Positions 25,701-36,649 of a stretch of 64,000 bases of DNA are shown here, piece by piece; position 1 is the stretch's first letter; the number at the start of each line of letters is the position of its first letter. The position numbers were made by a program, and so were the translations under genes. The DNA is from Eretmocerus hayati (lineage: Eukaryota > Arthropoda > Insecta > Hymenoptera > Aphelinidae). The notes under the pieces are model-generated. The model was not told where the DNA came from and did not search any database. It worked only from the letters and a program-made list of their open reading frames with translations. The stretch covers positions 100,670,976 to 100,734,975 of the forward strand of contig CM056742.1 of assembly GCA_029851415.1 (NCBI GenBank). The letters run 5' to 3'.

Positions 25701-26693
25701 GGTCATTATTGAAATCGATCGACGGAGTCGACTCAATGCTGCCTGGCAGGATCCAGACCGATGGTGAAACTTATCCTCAGTCCATGCCAATCCTGCTCAG
25801 CAGTATCGAATCCGATTCAAATAGATGAGAACGAGAGGAGTACAATACTGATTGAAAGTATTGAGGAGGATAGAGACCATGCTTCCACGATTTGGATTCC
25901 ATCCTATAGTATTCAGCTCGATTGGTCAATGCTGCAAGGAGTGATTGGGTTATCATTGAAATCGATTAACACCGTCAATTCAGTGCTACCTGGCAGGATT
26001 GCAACCGATAGCAAAACTCATCGCCAGTCCGTTCCAATCCCGCTCAGCAGTATTGAATTCGGATGAAATGTATGAAATCTAGAGGAGTTGAATACTGAGG
26101 GGCGTATTGAGAAGAACAATTTAACCATGCACCCGCGATTCCAATCCGATTCTGTAGTATTCATTTCGATCGGTCAATCACGCAATGAGTGATTGGGTCA
26201 TCATTGGAATCGATAACGCAGTCGACTCAATACTGCCCGGCAGGATTCAGACCGATAGCGAAACTTGTCCTCAGAGCGTACCAATCCTGCTCAGCAGTGT
26301 TCAATTCGATTACAATACATGGAATTCAGAGGAGTTCAATACCGATTGTAAGTATTGAGGAGGATAGAGACCACGCTTTCACTATCTGTATTCCATCCCA
26401 TAATATTCAGCTCGATTAGTCAATCACGCAATGAGTGATTGGGTCATCATCGGAATAGATTGACGCAGTCGACTCAATCCTTCCTGGCGAATTCAGACCG
26501 ATAGCAAAACTCATCTTCAGGCCGTTCCAATCCTCTTCAGCAGTATCGAATTCGATTGAAATATATGAAATATTGAGGAGTTAAATACTGATTGTGAGTA
26601 TTGAGAGGGATAGAATAACCATGCACCCACGATTTCAATTCGATTCTTTAGTATTCATCTCGATTGGTCAATCACGCAGTAGGTGATTGGGGG
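22725..26693 (+). repeat. A1 array, right portion (about 16 units)
   Basis: 248-bp A1 monomers resume immediately after the nested element, in the same orientation as at 678-6,144. Monomers vary in the segment after the stem-loop (GAGGAGGATAGAGACCATGC or GAGAAGGATAGAATAACC types). The array ends in TAGGTGATTGGGGG, the site hit by the element at 26,694. No gene is seen. Confidence 0.85.
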
Positions 26694-26905
26694 CATAGAC
26701 ATAGAAGACATAGACAGCGAGTCCCGTATACCGGCCGTGGTCATCGAGGCCTCCAATGAGAGTGAGAGAGACACAACATAGGATCTGTGTGTTGAAAGGC
26801 CTGTGTCTTAGAGCATGCTGTCTCTCTCGCTCCCACGCAAAATCCTATCCCTCGATAACCCCAGCCGGTATACGAGACCCGCTGTCTACTCCTTCTATGT
26901 CTATG
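26694..26905. mobile_element. Short P-superfamily-like MITE (212 bp)
   Basis: Ends are CATAGACATAGAAG and the inverse (CTTCTATGTCTATG). Flanks are ATTGGGGG on the left and ATTGGGGA on the right, an 8-bp target duplication with one mismatch. The terminus fits CANRG and the 8-bp duplication fits the P superfamily (known family features); hAT is the main alternative. The same terminal sequence bounds the longer element at 44,253-46,154. Confidence 0.65.
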
Positions 26906-27513
26906 ATTGGGGAATGATTGAAATCGATCCTGGGCTAATGCCTCGAATCTCTCCATTCATGATTGAGACAGATAGGAATTAGTAAGGCTATCATATACCA
27001 GTACAGCAGAGAAGTATCTGGTTCCATTGAGGAATGTTGTAACAATAGTGTTCAAAATGTGAAATTCAATCCTGTCATCCGGGATTGGTTAGGATAGACA
27101 ATTAGTATCGTTTCGCAGATTGAATCACTTTCTGAAGCATTGATCTCGATAGAGCAGTGGGAGACGGGATCCATCATTCATTAGATTGATTTCAATACTG
27201 TATTGGTTCATTCAAACATATTGAACCAGCAAAGATCTTTCATCCATCCATCCGGATCCTATCCTATGCTGAATACTAGTATCGAATTATATTCGCTAAC
27301 ATCAATCCTCATCAACAGTATAGATTTCGATTGGCATTTGTGATCTCAAATCTACAATTCAGGATTCAGCTAGATTGGGTCTATGTTCAATTGATCTGCA
27401 TTGAATTCCAATACTGCTCTCGGCGGTTGAATGATAGAACCGATTCAAATGTATTCATCCCGATAGGATTCGATTGGTTTTCAATCTATTCCAATCGATA
27501 TTTTGCAGCAGAG
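26906..27513 (+). repeat. E block, right-end sequence of giant element (copy 1)
   Basis: Non-tandem sequence of about 600 bp that matches 54,302-54,917 with few differences (CATTCATGATTGAGACAG, CATCCATCCGGATCC). It runs into the right terminus TTTTGCAGCAG. No coding signal. Confidence 0.7.
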
Positions 27514-27514
27514 T

Positions 27515-27712
27515 GCATCCGAGCCATCTATCCGCCCATCCCATCCATTTAATCATCCCATCCATCTTTCTCATCCATGCAACCCATCCATCCAACCATC
27601 GCATACATCCATCTCATCCATTCCATCCACCCAACTCGTTCAATCATCCCACCCATACCATCCATCCATCCATCCCATCTACGTATCCGTCCATTCATCA
27701 ATTCATCCAGCT
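27515..27712 (+). repeat. Degenerate (CATCC)n/(CCAT)n microsatellite
   Basis: About 200 bp of imperfect CATCC, CATCCATC and similar units. It lies exactly at the right end of giant element copy 1. The three overlapping His/Pro/Ser-rich frames here are products of the simple repeat and not genes. Confidence 0.85.
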
Positions 27713-28002
27713 TCAATACTTGCATTCAACCCCTGCAGGACAGGCAACGCGCTCCGTCATTCATAAAAAATTGTTACTTTTCGCCGTTCATAAGGAAATG
27801 TGTTAGTCTCCGTCGTTGATAAAAAGTTACTCTTCGTAGGAGCCGTCGATATGATCGAATACGATAGTGTTACTGCACAATGTATTTGATAAATTCAGAG
27901 GTTGGGGTAGTCTTCTGGAACAGCGCGACTTCTTCGGAGAATGATTTGCTGAATTCGAGTCGGCTCCGGTATTATAGCTGTTTGAAATACAAGTGTCCGT
28001 AA
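27713..28002. other. Unassigned 290-bp spacer
   Basis: Contains a short imperfect direct repeat (CGTCATTCATAAAAAATTGTTACT and related CGTCGTTGATAAAAAG). I see no gene or recognised element. Confidence 0.4.
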
Positions 28003-28532
28003 AAATATTTTTTGCAACTGTGTGCGCGAAGTTGTAAAAAAATGAGACTTCTCTTCATTATTTACAGTGCGAGAAGTAATGCGTGAATGACTTCTCGCAC
28101 AGTTTTACATTTACGCACTGGTGGAGTGTGCGTGAATGTAACTTCTTGCTCTAATGCATTTTCATTCACGCACAGTTCCAAAATGTGATGTCACGTCATC
28201 CCTCTGAATTTGGCCTTTCTTGAAAACTTCGTTCTCAAGATGATATTGCTCGGACAGTGGTGCATTTAATTACAACTTCGCGCACAGTTGCAAAAAATAG
28301 TATACGCAACACGTGCGAGAAGTTTCCGCACACGTTGCCAACTCGCGCGAGAAGTAACATTCACGCACACTTCGAAACTTCTCGCACACCCAGAAGTACA
28401 TATTCACGCACGCTTGTTCTTCTGGCTGTGCGAGAAGTTCCAAAATGTGCGTGAATATTAACTCCTCGCACTCGTTTGGCAACTTGTGCGGAAATTGACC
28501 TTCTCGCACTTGTTGCGTAATATACTATTTAT
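28003..28532. repeat. Two adjacent foldbacks rich in GTGCGAGAAG/CTTCTCGCAC
   Basis: First palindrome: TTGCAACTGTGTGCGCGAAG near 28,012 pairs with CTTCGCGCACAGTTGC near 28,278. Second: TATACGCAACACGTGCGAGA near 28,301 pairs with the inverse near 28,505-28,525. GTGCGTGAAT and CTTCTCGCAC occur many times on both strands throughout. Both 65- and 79-codon frames here are palindrome shadows. Likely a compound foldback MITE; family unknown. Confidence 0.65.
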
Positions 28533-28862
28533 CAATAGATTTTGAGCGTGTCCCGAAGGCTCTTCTGGATGATCTGAGAATTATCACTCTTTTTATATTG
28601 TATGAGTAGAAACCGGGCAAGAAATCACCTCAGAAGCGCTCGAATATGTGAGCTCCATACAACTTTTCTCTTCAATTTTTGAGCATTACAATTACGTATG
28701 ACTTACAAGGAAAGTCCGGAGTCTCCGGGTCATGAAATCTCACCAAATTTTTTTCATAGTTTCGTACCACCTAGAGTATGAAGAACCCAAAGCAACTCTG
28801 TCAAATGGGCCTTCTGTTATGAGCTACAGCCAGAAACGTCAACATTGCTAGTATGTGTATAT
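28533..28862. other. Unassigned 330-bp spacer
   Basis: AT-rich sequence between the foldbacks and the 8.7-kb element. No gene, tandem repeat or terminal repeat is recognised. Confidence 0.4.
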
Positions 28863-28864
28863 TA

Positions 28865-29983
28865 GGGTGTCCGTTATTTCCCAAGTTGGACGCAAGGCTT
28901 AGGTCGCCCCCTAGATCGTCTTGTTATCACCAAAAAATGATATCCCAACCGCAACCGGTGCAAAAATCGACCTTTAAACCGTGCCTCTAGAGACAGGGGC
29001 TTTTCCATATGGATAGTCCAGCATAGCTTTTTTGAGGTGCTCGGACACTCGTAGCTATTGGCCACCAACATCTCAATACGAGTCTAAACGGCATCAAAGG
29101 TACTGTTCCCGACGTAAAATTTCATGTTGAATTCGAATGCTCTGTCAGTTTTACCCTAAACGAGTCACCAGACTAGTTATTTGATGCTTTTCAAGGAGAA
29201 AGCGGGACGTCTCTACGCGAAAACGCCCTCATTTTTGTTGTTTCCGACCTCCTGAGAGCTAGGGGTGTTTTGGATTGATTATTTTTCACGTGAAATTGTA
29301 TGCAGGATTTGAATTGGTTGTTAATTTTAACCTAGGGGAGTCACCAGACTAGCTGATTAAAGTTTTTTGAGGAGTAAGAAGTGTTCTCCACGCAAAAAAG
29401 CTCCCATTATACCATCTGAAAGCTACGGATATCTTACAACAATCATCTATCACGTGAAATTGTACGCTCAATCGACATTCGTTGTTATTTTGCTTTTAGA
29501 AAAGTCTCCAGACTAGCTAATTGATGATTTTCGAGGAAAGAACGAATTTTCCGGCGCGTAAGACCCTACCTTACTGATATTTCTGACCTCTTGAGAGCTA
29601 CCGACATCTCATAAGGATCGTCTCTGAAGTAATGAGTGAATGCTGGATTCCAATTCATTGTTAATTCAGGTCTAGAAAAATGACTAGAGCAGCCAAATGA
29701 TGATTTTCGAGGAGAAAATGCATTCTTCCGCCTAGAAGACTAGCTGATCAATGTTTTTCGAGAAGTAAGAGGTGTTCTCCACGCAAAAAAGCTCCCATTA
29801 TAGCTGTTTCCGACCTCCTGAAAGCTACGGATATCTCGAAACAATCATCTCTCACGTGAAATTGTACGTTAAATCGATAATCATTGTCATTTTCTCCCTA
29901 GAAGAGTAGCCAAACTATCTAATTCATGATTTTCGAGGGAAGAATGGATTCTCCCGCGTGGTAAACCCCACTTCAATGGTATT
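28865..29983 (+). repeat. Left inverted arm with 160-180 bp internal tandem repeats
   Basis: The motif CCAGACTAGYT or a variant recurs at about 29,168, 29,346, 29,508, 29,744 and 29,905. It is accompanied by CGACCTCCTGARAGCTA and CACGTGAAATTGTA, giving units of about 160-180 bp. The reverse complement of this arm is at 36,650-37,601. Frames of 65-80 codons here occur in mirrored form in the other arm and are not genes. Confidence 0.7.
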
Positions 29984-31322
29984 TGATGGATTCCGTTTGA
30001 AAACGACACATGGAAAATAGTGATGTCTCGGATAGGTATCTCGTAGTTTTGACTCGATTCTGTGGTCCAAAATATGGAGTTTCTACCCACCGTGTGGTCC
30101 CAAAAAATTTCGGAGACGCCTGCGGAGCTATTTCTGTTTCGCTTTTTGATTCCACCGAAGCATAAAAATCATGATCTTTCGTCACTAAATTGAATATATC
30201 TCGAGCTTGGGTCAAGATAATGCAACGCGGTTTGCACCATTCGAAAGATCTTGAAAAATCCTATCGAAAATGACCTCAAAAATTTTCGTCCAGCTTTTTC
30301 AGGCCCTGATCAGAAAAAATCCAGAAAAATCAGGCAAACCTGATTATCTCAAACAGCCATTTTTTCAATTTCTCAAAAATATGATTTCTCATGAAAAATC
30401 GCACGATCTTTGCGATGGAACTAGTCCGAAGTTGTTTTTTCACGGTGATATGCATTTGTGGTCAATTTTCTGATTTTTCATCCTCCAACCAATCAGAAAA
30501 CAGATATTTCTGCGCATGCACGTGGTTTGCCAAATTTTTAAGTAGTTCCAATCGGAAGCTGAGGGGATTTTCATGGAGATGACCCCTGGCAAAAGTCAAT
30601 TCCATGTTCCCAGTCAGAAACTACGGCAACTTGATTGAAAAAGAAGAATGGCCAGAGCGAGATGACCTATCTATCGTGAACCAGAGAATTGACGCTTTCT
30701 CTTGCATCAATGCTGTCAGTTGTGTTAATGATCTCGATGTCTGAAGAATCGTGTATCTTCAGTTCCAGTCGATTAAATGGAGTTCTGCACTAGGTCATTT
30801 TGAAGGGAATTTCTTCAGCTTTTGATTGAAACTACTTAGAAAATCCGGCGAACCACGCGCATGCGCAGAAATCTCTGTTTTCTGATTGGTCGGAGAATAA
30901 ACCATCAGAAAATTGACCAAAAACGCATAACAATGAAATATCAACTTCGGGCTAATAAGAAATTAGTTTGCCTGATTTTTCCGGATTTTGCCTGATCAGG
31001 GCCAGAAAAAGCTGAAAAAGAATTTTCAAGGTCATTTTCGATAGGATTTTTTAAGATCTTTTGAATGGTGCGAACCGCGTTGCATCATCTTGAGCCAAAC
31101 TCGAGATATATTCAATTTAGTAGAATAAGATCATGATCTTGATGCTCCGGTAGAATCAAGAAGCGAGATAGAAATAGCTCCGCAGGCGTCTCCGAAATTT
31201 TTTTGGGATCTCCTGGTGGGTAGAAACTTCATATTTTGGTCGACAGAATCAAACTAAAACCACGAGAAACCGATCCGAGACATCACTATTTTTCATCTGT
31301 CGTTTTTACATGGAATCTATGA
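29984..31322. mobile_element. 1.3-kb foldback element nested in left arm
   Basis: About 390 bp at each side are inverted repeats: TGATGGATTCC near 29,985 pairs with GGAATCTATGA near 31,312, and CTCCGCAGGCGTCTCCGAAA near 31,179 pairs with its inverse near 30,110. Insertion splits the tandem unit of the host arm between TGGTAT and TTCCTGACCTCC. No transposase is seen. The frames at 30,270-30,582 are not recognised. Confidence 0.65.
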
Positions 31323-31894
31323 TTCCTGACCTCCTGAGAGCTACCGACATCTCACAAGGATCATCTCTAACGTAATAATTGTATGCTGGATTCAAGTTCA
31401 TTGTTAATCACCAGAAAATTCACCAGAGCAGCTCGTTCATGAGTTTCGAGGAGAAGATGCAATCTTCCACCTGGAAGTCCCCATGTTACCCCAATTCTCG
31501 ACCTCCTAAGTCCTAGAGCCGTCTCAACAATCTCCTTTTCAACATGAAATTGTACTCTAGGTGCAAATCTATTATCAGTTGACCCTCGAAGAGGCCAACA
31601 GATTAGCTCATCAATGTCATCTCACGCGAAAATGGAACTTCCCGTATTGAAACTACAAAATTGTTACTGTCCGTAGACAACTGACAGCAACGGGTGGCTT
31701 GAGGCGACCACTTGAGGTTGAAGATATTCAAGTTGATCCGAATACTTGCCCATCATCCATCATGAACGTGACCTGATCAAATCATTTTCCGAAAAGTAAA
31801 ATTCTGTACCGAACCATTTCCCACTCATTCTCGGCATCGGAATATTTTCCACAGTGAGAAACTAATACAGATGTGATCGCTGAGGACCTAGATA
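31323..31894 (+). repeat. Inner part of left arm of the 8.7-kb element
   Basis: It continues the arm's tandem units (CGACCTCCTAAG at 31,500) and then a non-tandem part whose inverse occurs near 35,440-35,560 (TACTGTCCGTAGACAACTGA against TCAGTTGTCTGCGGACAGT). Nothing coding is recognised. Confidence 0.55.
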
Positions 31895-34213
31895 ATTGAG
31901 GGGGTGGGTGGAAAAAGGGCGTAATTGCAAAACGGTCATTTTGAGAAAATCAATAAAAACTTGATAGAAACCGCTACAGACATAATTGGACGAGATGACT
32001 TGACTTATTTCGAAGAAAATAGCATTTCCGAAATAGCCCAACCCGAGCCGGGGTTTAAATTTGGTTTTGAGCTCTTTTCAGCAATTTCAAGAAATGCAAT
32101 TACGCCCTTTTTCCGAATACAGGGTCAAATTTCGGCTTTCTTTCCTCACAAAAAGTGGAATCAAATCTCGCGAAGTCCAATCGCCCCGAAATTTCTTGAG
32201 AAAGTTCCTGGGCATGTTTTGAAAGATACAGGCAGCCCCCGCTATCCGCGGTTAATGTGTATGAAGAAAATGTCGCGAATACCGAAACCGCGAATACCAG
32301 GACCTTGGCCTTGTGGGAAAAGGGGGGTTACGTATACATATGTGGATCTTTGAGTAAGCAAAAAATCCACACATCATCTTCAATCAACAAATTCATGTAA
32401 GAGGCTCAGCAAGTTGACTCAATATGTGGAAGATACAGAGTAACAGTATGATACGATTGAAGAACTACTGGAATCCACCCGGGAATCAGTCGGGAAAATC
32501 TATTCACGAGCGTGCGGATGGAGAGCTCAGACACTTTTGACTAGCAAGATTGACAAACATACAATCTCTGGGGAGTGGCCATGGGTAGTTCTAAGAACTT
32601 CGGCCATTTTTTCTAGTGGCAAGCAAATTCGACAAGCCTTCCGAAAGCCTCAAAGTTCATTGTCACGTTTTTTAACTGACGAATATGCGTTCTTTCTACA
32701 CACGATGCCATGAGTAGAATTCAGATAGTACACAGGTACACTGATAACTGTGTCGTATACCGAATTAATCAGTTTTGGGGAACAATAATAATATCAACAT
32801 CCTCGAAATGGTGAACACTCAATCACAAAATTGGTTTGGAAGAACACATTCGGATGAAATCTATCGAAAATTCACGCTTCATGAGCTAACTTATCTCGAA
32901 GATCCAGATCCAAACCGCGAATAAGCGAGTCAGGGCACCGCAAACACCGGGGAATGCCACAAATCAGATACCGCGAATAAGCGAATACCGCGAATACCGG
33001 GACCGCGAATAGCGGGGGCTGCCTGTATCTGATTGCTAGGGGGTGGTTCGATTAATGCTCCACGGTTCTATGGCCACGAAAAGCTTCCATCAGTCGTGTG
33101 AGAATGACGAGAAATTTTTTTCACTAGGGAAGGGTAAAAACACTCAATTCGGAGTCGAAACAACATGTTTCCATCGTTATATTGGGTGAAAAAGCGTTTC
33201 CGGACTCTGGAGAATTTTTATAGAACTTTTCCTCGGTAAGTAGGCCCTTTTTCCAGATCCGCCCTCACTTACGCCCTGTTACAGAGTGATTACGCCCTTT
33301 TGAATCTTCTTAGTCAGGGACTTAGGCCCTTTTTCCAAATCCTGTTGGGCTGAGCAATAAAGGAAGCCCTACTTTTGAAATTTTATCACAGCAGTTACGC
33401 CCTTACAACATCTTATCATAGCAGTTACGCCCTAACAACATTCTATCATTGCACTTACGCCCTTTCATTGTGCAGATGAAAGGCGTAAGTGCAATGATAG
33501 GATGATAAAAGGGCGTAACTGCTGTCAAAAGCAGGGCTTCCTTTTTTGCTCAGCCCAACAGGATTTGGAAAAAGAACTTAAGTACCTGACTAAAAAGATT
33601 CAAAAGGGCGTAATCACTCTGTAACAGGGCGTAAGTGAGGGCGGATCTGGAAAAAGGGCCTAATTACCGAGGAGAAATTGTTTAAAAATTCTCCAGAGCC
33701 TGGAAACGCTTTTTCACCTAATATAACGATGAAAACATGTTGTTTTGACTTCAAATTGAATTTTTTTACCAATCTCTAGTGAAAAAAATCTCTCATCATT
33801 TCCACACGACTGATGAAAGCTTTTCGTGTCCATAAAACCGTGGAGCATGAATCGAAACAGCCCCTAGCAATCAGATATCTTCAAAAAAATGCCCAGGAAC
33901 ACTCTCAAAAAATTTGGAGATGACTGGACTTGATCTCGAGATTTGATTCCACTTTTTGTGAGGAAGAAGGACCGAAATTCGACCCTGTACCCGGAAAAAG
34001 GGCGTAATTGCATTTTTTGAAGTTGCTGAAAAAAGCTCGAAATCAAATTCCATTCCCCGGCTCGGGTTGGGCTATTTCGAGAATGCCATCTTCTTCGGAA
34101 TGAGTGAGCTCAACTCGTCCAATTATGTCTCTAGCGGTTTCCATCAAGTTTTCATTGATTCCCTCAAAATGACCATTCTGCAGTTACGCCCTTTTTCCAC
34201 CCACCCCGTCAAT
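31895..34213. mobile_element. Foldback element rich in TTACGCCCTTTTTCCA
   Basis: The left end ATTGAGGGGGTGGGTGG and right end CCACCCACCCCGTCAAT are inverted. The whole element folds on a centre near 33,476 once the insertion at 32,229-33,025 is ignored (arms about 780 and 730 bp). TTACGCCC or GGGCGTAA occurs about 20 times on both strands, including three closely spaced copies at 33,390-33,460. The 142-codon frame at 31,925-32,353 runs across arm and insertion and is not a gene. Exact ends are uncertain because the flanks are partly palindromic as well. Confidence 0.65.
32229..33025. mobile_element. pogo/Tigger-like MITE (797 bp)
   Basis: The terminal inverted repeat CAGGCAGCCCCCGCTATYCG is flanked on both sides by TA. 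This matches the known style of pogo/Tigger elements (CAG start, G/C-rich ends, TA duplication). Inside, short CGCGAATACCGGGAC-like units repeat near both ends. No transposase frame. It sits in the left arm of the TTACGCCC foldback, so it is younger than that element. Confidence 0.7.
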
Positions 34214-34737
34214 CGCAATCCTCAGTGCAATCTTCAGTGATAGATATCCAAGCACACCGCCACGCCCCATTTACTTTCCCCGATCTGATGCGTCTTGATG
34301 CGTCGACGATGAAGGGCCATTGTTGCAAATACGTGGGTCTATTGTAGATTCACCTTCATGAAATAAACTCTAACAGAAGATTCAAATTCAACCGTATTAG
34401 TCGCCAATCGATATTCTTACTTGTTACTCGATACAACAAATAGTCCTTGATGAATAAAAGCGATGAACACAGTTGACTATGTCTCAATCTCATCAGTTAC
34501 GTGGTGATCTGCCCTGGTAAAAATATTTGACTCTAAATTCGACTCGAATATTAGACTCAAGTATTAGACTCAGGATTTGGGTCCTTTTTCGAGTCAAATA
34601 TTAGAGTCAATTTTTTGGGGAATTAAAGGAACCGACTCAGCCTTATTAATAACTTTTCTCGATATTTTTGAGCCATTATATGGACGGAAAATGAATGGAA
34701 AAAATAAAAAAAAAAGTTCAATCATGACATATCGGGT

Positions 34738-34806
34738 GCCGACATCGGGATTTGAACTGACAACCTTTCGATTCAAAGTCCAACTCTCTACGTCCGTAGC
34801 CAGCGA
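34738..34806 (-). pseudogene. tRNA-like segment in left arm
   Basis: This is the inverted counterpart of 35,030-35,101. On the minus strand it has GGACTTTGAATCGAAAG in the anticodon-arm position and CAGTTCAAATCC as box B. No acceptor stem is visible. Confidence 0.45.
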
Positions 34807-35029
34807 GACGAGATAACCTAATTGACGTAAAAGGCTTACTTCAAATGTGGGCAGCCGTATGGAGAATATAGCGTTATTCCGAATGGGTCACTCACTGTGA
34901 AACATTTCAACAAACATTTCAACAGTACATGTATTATCGTGAAATGAGCGAATGAGTAGCAGGATGCTATATTCTCCATACGGTGACTTGCAGTTCAAGT
35001 ACGCCTTTTAGGCCATTATCCGTATCTCG

Positions 35030-35101
35030 TCTCGCTAGCCACGGACGTAGAGTGTTGGACTTCGGACCGAAAGTTTGTGAGTTCGAATCCCGGTATCGGC
35101 A
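35030..35101 (+). pseudogene. tRNA-Arg-like segment in right arm
   Basis: A box A-like TAGCCACGG is followed by GTTGGACTTCGGACCGAA, which resembles the anticodon arm of tRNA-Arg(TCG), and by box B GAGTTCGAATCC. The ends do not pair as an acceptor stem. Likely a tRNA fragment captured by the element, or a SINE head. Confidence 0.5.
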
Positions 35102-35585
35102 CCCGAAATTCCAATGTTAGTTTTTTTTCCTTTTTTCCAATCATTTTTCGGCCATATAATGGATTAGGAATATCGAGAAAAGTTATTAATAAGGCTGAGT
35201 GGCTTATTTTAATTCCCCAAAAAATGACTCTAATATTCGACTCGAATATCCGACTCGAATAAAGGACCCAAATCCTGAGTCTAATACTTGAGTCTAATAT
35301 TCGAGTCGAATTTAGAGTCAAATATTTTTACCAGGGTGTATTTGCTAGAAAATTATTCACCTCAGATTTTGGGTTATAAGTTACCCACAAAGAAGCAAGT
35401 CCTTGAAGTTTACTTCTTCAACTGAAGATGGTCAAGAAAGAAATTGCCACCCGTTACTGTCAGTTGTCTGCGGACAGTGCCTATTTTGTAGTTCCAATAC
35501 GGGAAATTCCATTTTTGCGTGAGAGGACATTGATTAGCATATCTGGTCGCCTCGAGAGGAAACTGATAATAGATTTGAATCTATA

Positions 35586-36646
35586 GGGGAGAGCGGGGTA
35601 TGTCGGGCATAGCTAATTAAAACCCGCTTGGCAACTACGATTTTTACTTTAATCGGATCTGCGAGTGCGCATTCGAAAGAGAAACATCTCAGGAATGATG
35701 GAATATTTTTTTAAAAATTTTTTCACTCGCACATTTTCATAGAAATGCTATTTTCTAAACCTCAATCATTGGGGCACGATGGGCAATCGCGGGGTATAGC
35801 GGACAGTCGTGTAGGGTATGATGGACACTCACGATTTTCAAGTAAAATGATAACACTACACATACAGAATTGTTGTCATTAGCATATTTGAACATTTTTC
35901 CACCTAATCTGATGCCTCAGGTCTATGACATGCCGTATTATGTTGGTAAAACTCGATTATTCAACAAAAAGATGTCACAGCTCGGATCTCACTCGCTCGC
36001 ACACACGAGTTTATGATGCATGGCACGAATCTGGTGGTCATATTATGTGATACAGCTTCTAATCCACCACCCACAGCATTGATAGCACTCACTTTTTACT
36101 CACATCGAGGTGAAATTATCAATAATATCGATAAACAATCACATCCGTGGTGCAGCTGGAGCAGAATATCAACAACACGAGGCGACGCGGAGGTTAGGTT
36201 AGGGGTGGCGCCACGCAGCTCGTGTGCTGAGGCTGTATGTTGGAACTGGTCAACGCGCCCCGCTTTTCGTGTCCATTATACCCCGTTCCATTCATCTTCG
36301 TATTACTATTATTGCTCAAAAACTACTCATCGGATCACTTCGATTCAAATTGGAGATTGAAGCTAACGAACAGAGCTACCGATGAGAGATGGGTAGCCAA
36401 GTATTTTCGATCGAATTGGCGCACGAACGGTAGAGTGCATACAGGCGTGACAAGCGATATTTTACCTCGAATTTCGACCTACGCTTTTGAAGGGTCAAAA
36501 CATATTGAAATTTTTTGTAACTCTCCAGGGAAAAACTAGGTGATACACTGATGCGAATTCATGAACATTTGGGTTTTTAAATATTTTTTTGTATTTCATA
36601 ACTGGGATGCCGAAATTTTCGAGCTGCCCACCATACCCCGCTCTCC
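35586..36646. mobile_element. 1.06-kb MITE with GGGGAGAGCGGGGTA termini
   Basis: Ends GGGGAGAGCGGGGTATG and the inverse TACCCCGCTCTCC. Near the left end GGGGTATNNCGGACA and GGGCACGATGGGCA repeat as subterminal motifs. It splits the right arm of the 8.7-kb element, whose left counterpart near 31,560 is continuous there. The frames at 36,013-36,360 and 36,237-36,539 resemble no protein I know. Confidence 0.65.
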
Positions 36647-36649
36647 TCT

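Larger units (their letters stand above)
1..27513 (+). mobile_element. Giant TCCCTGCT-type repetitive element, copy 1 (left end outside window)
   Basis: Seen: this span repeats, in the same order, the blocks found in the complete copy at 37,875-54,917: A2 array, A1 array, nested giant element, E block. It ends at about 27,513 with TTTTGCAGCAG, matching the right inverted end of copy 2 (TTTTGCAGCAGGGA) except for the last bases, where a CATCC microsatellite begins. Copy 1 carries an additional A1 array of about 4 kb between the nested element and E that copy 2 lacks. No transposase or replication gene is visible, so it would be non-autonomous. Inference: a transposon whose internal tandem arrays have expanded. 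It could also be viewed as a higher-order satellite, but the defined ends and the empty site argue for mobility. Confidence 0.6.
34512..35336. mobile_element. Inverted-repeat element with subterminal GACTC repeats and tRNA-like arms
   Basis: Ends CCCTGGTAAAAATATTTGAC and its inverse; the arms pair for about 340 bp around a loop at 34,860-34,985. Near both ends GACTC/GAGTC recurs every 11-13 bp, resembling subterminal transposase-binding repeats of hAT-like elements (family knowledge; not proven here). Each arm carries a tRNA-like segment. The 79- and 101-codon frames are mirror shadows. No clear target duplication. Confidence 0.65.

Noticed and set aside
27331..27819. Overlapping His/Pro/Ser-rich frames up to 110 codons
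   Set aside because: They translate the CATCC microsatellite in three frames.
31925..32353. 142-codon frame
   Set aside because: It runs through a foldback arm into the pogo-like MITE; the composition is repetitive and there is no homology I recognise.
36013..36539. 115- and 100-codon frames
   Set aside because: They lie within a MITE with clear inverted ends and show no domain.
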